Under the pieces are notes generated by a model. That model was not told the DNA's origin, ran no database searches, and saw only the letters and a list, made by a program, of their open reading frames with translations. The position numbers were made by a program, and so were the translations under genes. A stretch of DNA of 8,542 nucleotides from Lachnospiraceae bacterium UBA7182. Its GTDB lineage: Bacteria > Bacillota > Clostridia > Lachnospirales > Lachnospiraceae. Numbering within the stretch: the stretch's first letter is position 1; each line of letters begins with the position of its first letter. Of this stretch, positions 6,901-8,542 are shown piece by piece. The stretch spans positions 1-8,542 of the forward strand of contig DKVI01000031.1 of NCBI GenBank assembly GCA_002491115.1, given 5' to 3'.

Positions 6901-7062
6901 TCCATCGAAAATGCCATGGACATCCTGATTCACCTGTCGGCTTCCAACAAACTGGTAGGTATCATAAGCCACCGGGAAGAACTGACGGAAAACATCCCCC
7001 AGCAGATCCGGGTGAAAAAGACCAAAAGCGGAAGCGAGATACAGATTGATCTGGGGTATTAA
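3895..7062 (+). CDS. sbcC: Nuclease SbcCD subunit C (Rad50-type SMC ATPase)
   Basis: SbcC is the SMC-like ATPase that clamps DNA ends and gates SbcD. The 1055 residues are normal for the family. The N-terminal ATPase half carries Walker A GDTGAGKTT (36-44) and Q-loop Q156 (IAMIAQGEFW). Residues about 180-530 and 550-900 are long charged coiled coils, rich in K, E and Q. Between them at 534-537 lies the zinc hook CPVC, the dimerisation point of Rad50-type proteins. The C-terminal half has the signature NLSGGES (957-963), Walker B LFVDE (D993, E994), D-loop GTLD (997-1000) and the switch histidine H1026 (GIISHREE). All catalytic features are intact. ATG 3895 lies inside the end of sbcD with AAGGAGG at 3876-3882, so translation is coupled. 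The gene ends 57 bases before a perfect inverted repeat. Confidence 0.97.
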   Translation: MRPIKLKISAFGPYAGEMPEIHFAPFEDRGLFLISGDTGAGKTTLFDAICFALYGETSGAYRDTKNLRSEYAGPSDQSYVDFYFEHQGKQYHIYREPSYVRPKKRGAEGMKTEPENAVFYQEGQPPVEGLKQVNQKVEELLRVNFKQFKQIAMIAQGEFWNLLNASTDDRTKILRTIFMTAGYEQIKDRLKEKKDKSDSERKKTEASILQYFREAEVPEEETLKEELLTLQEKADQSGSAWNIDEMLNILVKVIQADGTALAEENRVFQDASDALEEKKQSLTSARTNNAFLVRLETFEKEKEQLDAQKDQTDKKRRLIERQKVAVRNVNPAFDALQKEEKEAGKTTREIQTQEKKLAEAIEKVSLTDTAFQQAREAQPEAEQLNQRAAELEKEIPKYKERDRLLRDVASLEREKNTLEQEETHLKEEEQKLKSTIQELDRQIEELKDCKANLVKAQETGRQLSESGKKLNNILLKDMPAYEKALEDRDKKQKHFIKEQALYNDAEAKRRHCETILDNCRAGILARGLEEGTACPVCGSVHHPRLALLPDETVSEEELKKLQAAEDAERKKKDTARIASENANTFAESLKVQLKEKIQECIEDLDQESPLETWFSSVSQKLEHLKQLYAANKKETEKLQKDCGTYDKADQDVKGARKQEADLARRKEEHAAKKQANLAAFTEKSTSLKEYKLEFPDEKTARKEQQKATEKASEIQTMIKDAEEKAQNAVIEKTRADTRLTALKQTLESLQHNIAVYEEGFRKRSAENHFTSQEEFLSFLTDEKEIEKNEQEIQKYDQQVVTNAQQLAQARKDAEGRIKVDETALAEEVGEQTRRVDALRDQKIKTGHRIQRNAEIKEKIAERKSPLETCQKEYDLCSRLYNLVTGNLSGKAKITFEQYIQAAGFDRIIAAANRRLLPMSDGQYALFRKEELNDKKSQTSLDLEVLDNFTGRRRPVGNLSGGESFKASLSLALGLSDTVSSSLGGVQMDALFVDEGFGTLDKRSIENAMDILIHLSASNKLVGIISHREELTENIPQQIRVKKTKSGSEIQIDLGY

Positions 7063-7109
7063 AGCTTGCTTCTATTAATTTTGTAATATGTCCCGAAAGA
7101 TTCGCTGCA

Positions 7110-7138
7110 TTGACAAAAAAACAAATTCCGTCTAAAAT
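7110..7138 (+). promoter_or_regulatory. Sigma-A-type promoter of the ATPase gene
   Basis: TTGACA (7110-7115) and TAAAAT (7133-7138) are separated by exactly 17 bases, which matches the -35 consensus fully and the -10 at five of six positions. Transcription should start near 7145, giving a leader of about 44 bases before ATG 7189. The -10 box and most of the spacer lie inside the left arm of an inverted repeat, so a protein bound there would block RNA polymerase. The call rests on sequence only. Confidence 0.68.
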
Positions 7139-7170
7139 AAAATTATATTTTATTTTAGACGGAATTTGTT
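7120..7170. repeat. Perfect 24-bp inverted repeat with 3-base spacer
   Basis: The left arm 7120-7143 and right arm 7147-7170 are exact reverse complements around TAT (7144-7146). The outer part reads AACAAATTCCGTC and the inner part is A/T only. The centre falls within a base or two of the predicted transcription start of the downstream gene. As DNA it could be a large operator or a cruciform. As RNA it forms a hairpin only in read-through transcripts from sbcC, because a transcript starting near 7145 carries only the right arm. It is not a classic terminator: no T-run follows the right arm on the + strand. On the - strand the outer A-run (7113-7120 on +) would read as a short T-run, so termination of antisense transcription is possible. 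Confidence 0.96.
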
Positions 7171-7188
7171 GTAAAAGGAGAGAACAAA

Positions 7189-8472
7189 ATGACATATATC
7201 AGACGGGCTGTTGAAGACACGGTTGCGAAAACCTCCAAAATGTTCCCGGTCCTTTTGGTAACCGGCCCAAGACAGGTAGGCAAAACAACTCTACTGCAAA
7301 AACTGGCAGAATCACAGGAAAAAGATGGCGTAAACCGTAAATATGTCACTTTGGACGATCCGGACGCAAGATATCTGGCAAAACGTGATCCTGCTTTATT
7401 TCTGCAAAGATATTCACCACCGGTGTTGATTGATGAGATTCAGTACGCAACAGAACTGTTTCCTTATATCAAAATGAGTGTGGACCGCTCAAAACAAAAG
7501 GGGGATTTTTGGCTCACAGGTTCCCAGGCTTTTCGGCTTATGAATGATGTAAGCGAAAGTCTTGCAGGGCGTGTGGGCATTGTGGAGCTGTTAGGATTGT
7601 CTGATGCGGAGATTTACCGGACGCCGAGTGAACCGTTTTCTACTGATCCTCAACGCCTGATGCATCGTCTGTCTGTTACAAAACCCCGGGGACTCAATGA
7701 AATTTATCAAAGAATTTTTAAAGGCTCCATGCCGGAGCTTTATGCGGACGAGAACATTGACTGGGAGACGTATTATCGTTCCTATGTCAACACTTACTTA
7801 CAAAGAGATATTCGTGATTTGGCACAGGTGGCGGACGAAATGCAGTTTTACAATTTTATGACAGTTGTCGCTGCCCATACTTCCAAGCCAGTCGTATATG
7901 AGGAACTGGCAGGCGCGGCAGGTATATCGGCGCCAACAGCCAAAAAATGGCTGTCAGTTCTGGTATCATCTCATATCATCGCACTGGTTCAGCCCTATCA
8001 CAATAATGTCCTGAAGCGCGTTGTGAAAATGCCGCTTCTTCATTTCCTGGATACTGGCCTGACATCCTATCTCTTAAAATGGGGTAACCCGGAAGCGTTG
8101 GAAAAGGGCGCAATGTCAGGAGCTATTTTTGAAAGTTATGTGTTTTCGGAAATTTATAAAAGCTATTTAAACGCCGGAAAGGAACCTCCTGTTTTTTATT
8201 ATAGGGATAAAGACCAAAAGGAAATTGACCTGCTGATTTATCAGAACGGGGTTTTATCTCCAATTGAAATTAAAAAATCCGCTTCCCCAGGAAAAACCGC
8301 AATCAGGCATTTCCATGTGCTGGACCAGGTGGGTGCAGATCATGCAAAAGGAACTTTCGACGGATTAGATGCGCTTAAGGCAGAAACAGGAACCGGAAGT
8401 GTTATCTGTATGGCACTGGATTTGCTTCCGATTGATGAAAAGAACTGGTATGTACCAGCCTGGCTGATCTGA
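7189..8472 (+). CDS. AAA-type ATPase with DUF4143 C-terminal domain
   Basis: The 427-residue protein belongs to the AAA_14/DUF4143 group, widespread in anaerobic bacteria and archaea and without an established cellular role. The N-terminal P-loop domain (about 1-170) has Walker A GPRQVGKTT (26-34), Walker B PVLIDEIQ (D82, E83) and a sensor-like WLTGSQ. The middle (about 205-290) includes a winged-helix-like stretch, VVYEELAGAAGISAPTAKKWLSVL. The C-terminal part resembles a PD-(D/E)xK nuclease-like core: FESYVFSEI (E315), KEIDLLI (D347) and PIEIKK (E360, K362), so the residues needed for metal binding seem present. ATG 7189 has AAAAGGAG at 7173-7180. The gene has its own promoter inside the inverted repeat at 7120-7170, so it is probably a single-gene unit, and it may bind that repeat through its winged helix (inference). 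No toxin or antitoxin partner is seen in the window. Confidence 0.91.
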   Translation: MTYIRRAVEDTVAKTSKMFPVLLVTGPRQVGKTTLLQKLAESQEKDGVNRKYVTLDDPDARYLAKRDPALFLQRYSPPVLIDEIQYATELFPYIKMSVDRSKQKGDFWLTGSQAFRLMNDVSESLAGRVGIVELLGLSDAEIYRTPSEPFSTDPQRLMHRLSVTKPRGLNEIYQRIFKGSMPELYADENIDWETYYRSYVNTYLQRDIRDLAQVADEMQFYNFMTVVAAHTSKPVVYEELAGAAGISAPTAKKWLSVLVSSHIIALVQPYHNNVLKRVVKMPLLHFLDTGLTSYLLKWGNPEALEKGAMSGAIFESYVFSEIYKSYLNAGKEPPVFYYRDKDQKEIDLLIYQNGVLSPIEIKKSASPGKTAIRHFHVLDQVGADHAKGTFDGLDALKAETGTGSVICMALDLLPIDEKNWYVPAWLI

Positions 8473-8488
8473 TATGCCAGATTACTGC

Positions 8489-8530
8489 ACCCTTAAACGG
8501 AGCTATACTGTTTCATAGATTTTTTAGGGT
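8489..8530 (+). terminator. Possible weak terminator after the ATPase gene
   Basis: CTAT (8503-8506) can pair with ATAG (8515-8518), followed by a run ending in six Ts (8520-8525). A second, outer pairing ACCCT (8489-8493) with AGGGT (8526-8530) is possible. Both stems are short, so this is only a candidate. Nothing else is evident in the last 70 bases. Confidence 0.25.
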
Positions 8531-8542
8531 TGTTTCACGAAG

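Noticed and set aside
7120..7170. Rho-independent terminator of sbcC
   Set aside because: The stem is A/T-rich and perfect, but no T-run follows it on the + strand and a full promoter is embedded in it, so a regulatory role fits better.
7120..8472. Insertion sequence or transposon carrying the ATPase
   Set aside because: Only one inverted repeat is present, no copy of it is seen after the gene, no target duplication is found and the protein is not a transposase.

Overview
This window looks like chromosomal DNA from a Gram-positive clostridial bacterium, most likely a gut Lachnospiraceae-type Firmicute. The reasons are strong AGGAGG-type ribosome binding sites, moderate GC, a TTGACA/TAAAAT sigma-A promoter, and the clostridial style of the Fic, SbcCD and DUF4143 ATPase proteins. 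The genus assignment is inference. All supported genes lie on the + strand.

Layout. (1) Bases 1-450 hold the C-terminal end of a Fic-family protein whose Fic domain lies off the left edge. (2) Bases 470-1000 hold kptA, a complete RNA 2'-phosphotransferase. (3) Bases 1001-1555 are a long non-coding stretch full of hairpins. Its core, 1162-1230, is a circularly permuted tRNA. It reads T arm, 3' acceptor strand, AAAG loop, 5' acceptor strand, D arm. All stems are perfect or G.U paired, and the canonical tertiary-contact bases are present. The break falls where the anticodon loop would be. (4) Bases 1556-2671 hold a slipin (band-7/SPFH) protein with no visible membrane segment. (5) Bases 2751-3908 and 3895-7062 hold sbcD and sbcC, overlapping by 14 bases. 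(6) Bases 7110-7170 hold a strong promoter embedded in a perfect 24-bp inverted repeat centred near the predicted transcription start. (7) Bases 7189-8472 hold an AAA/DUF4143 ATPase.

How it may fit together. The permuted tRNA-like fold resembles the tRNA-mimicking module of bacterial Y RNAs (YrlA type), which are normally encoded beside the Ro60/Rsr ring protein. No Ro60 gene is visible here. Instead the RNA sits between KptA, an enzyme that removes the 2'-phosphate left at RNA splice or repair junctions, and a slipin. From memory, slipin-type proteins recur in bacterial RNA-repair neighbourhoods. I infer a candidate RNA-damage/repair module (KptA, tRNA-mimic RNA, slipin) followed on the same strand by the DNA end-processing nuclease SbcCD. 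The ATPase with its own promoter-operator looks like a separate transcription unit.
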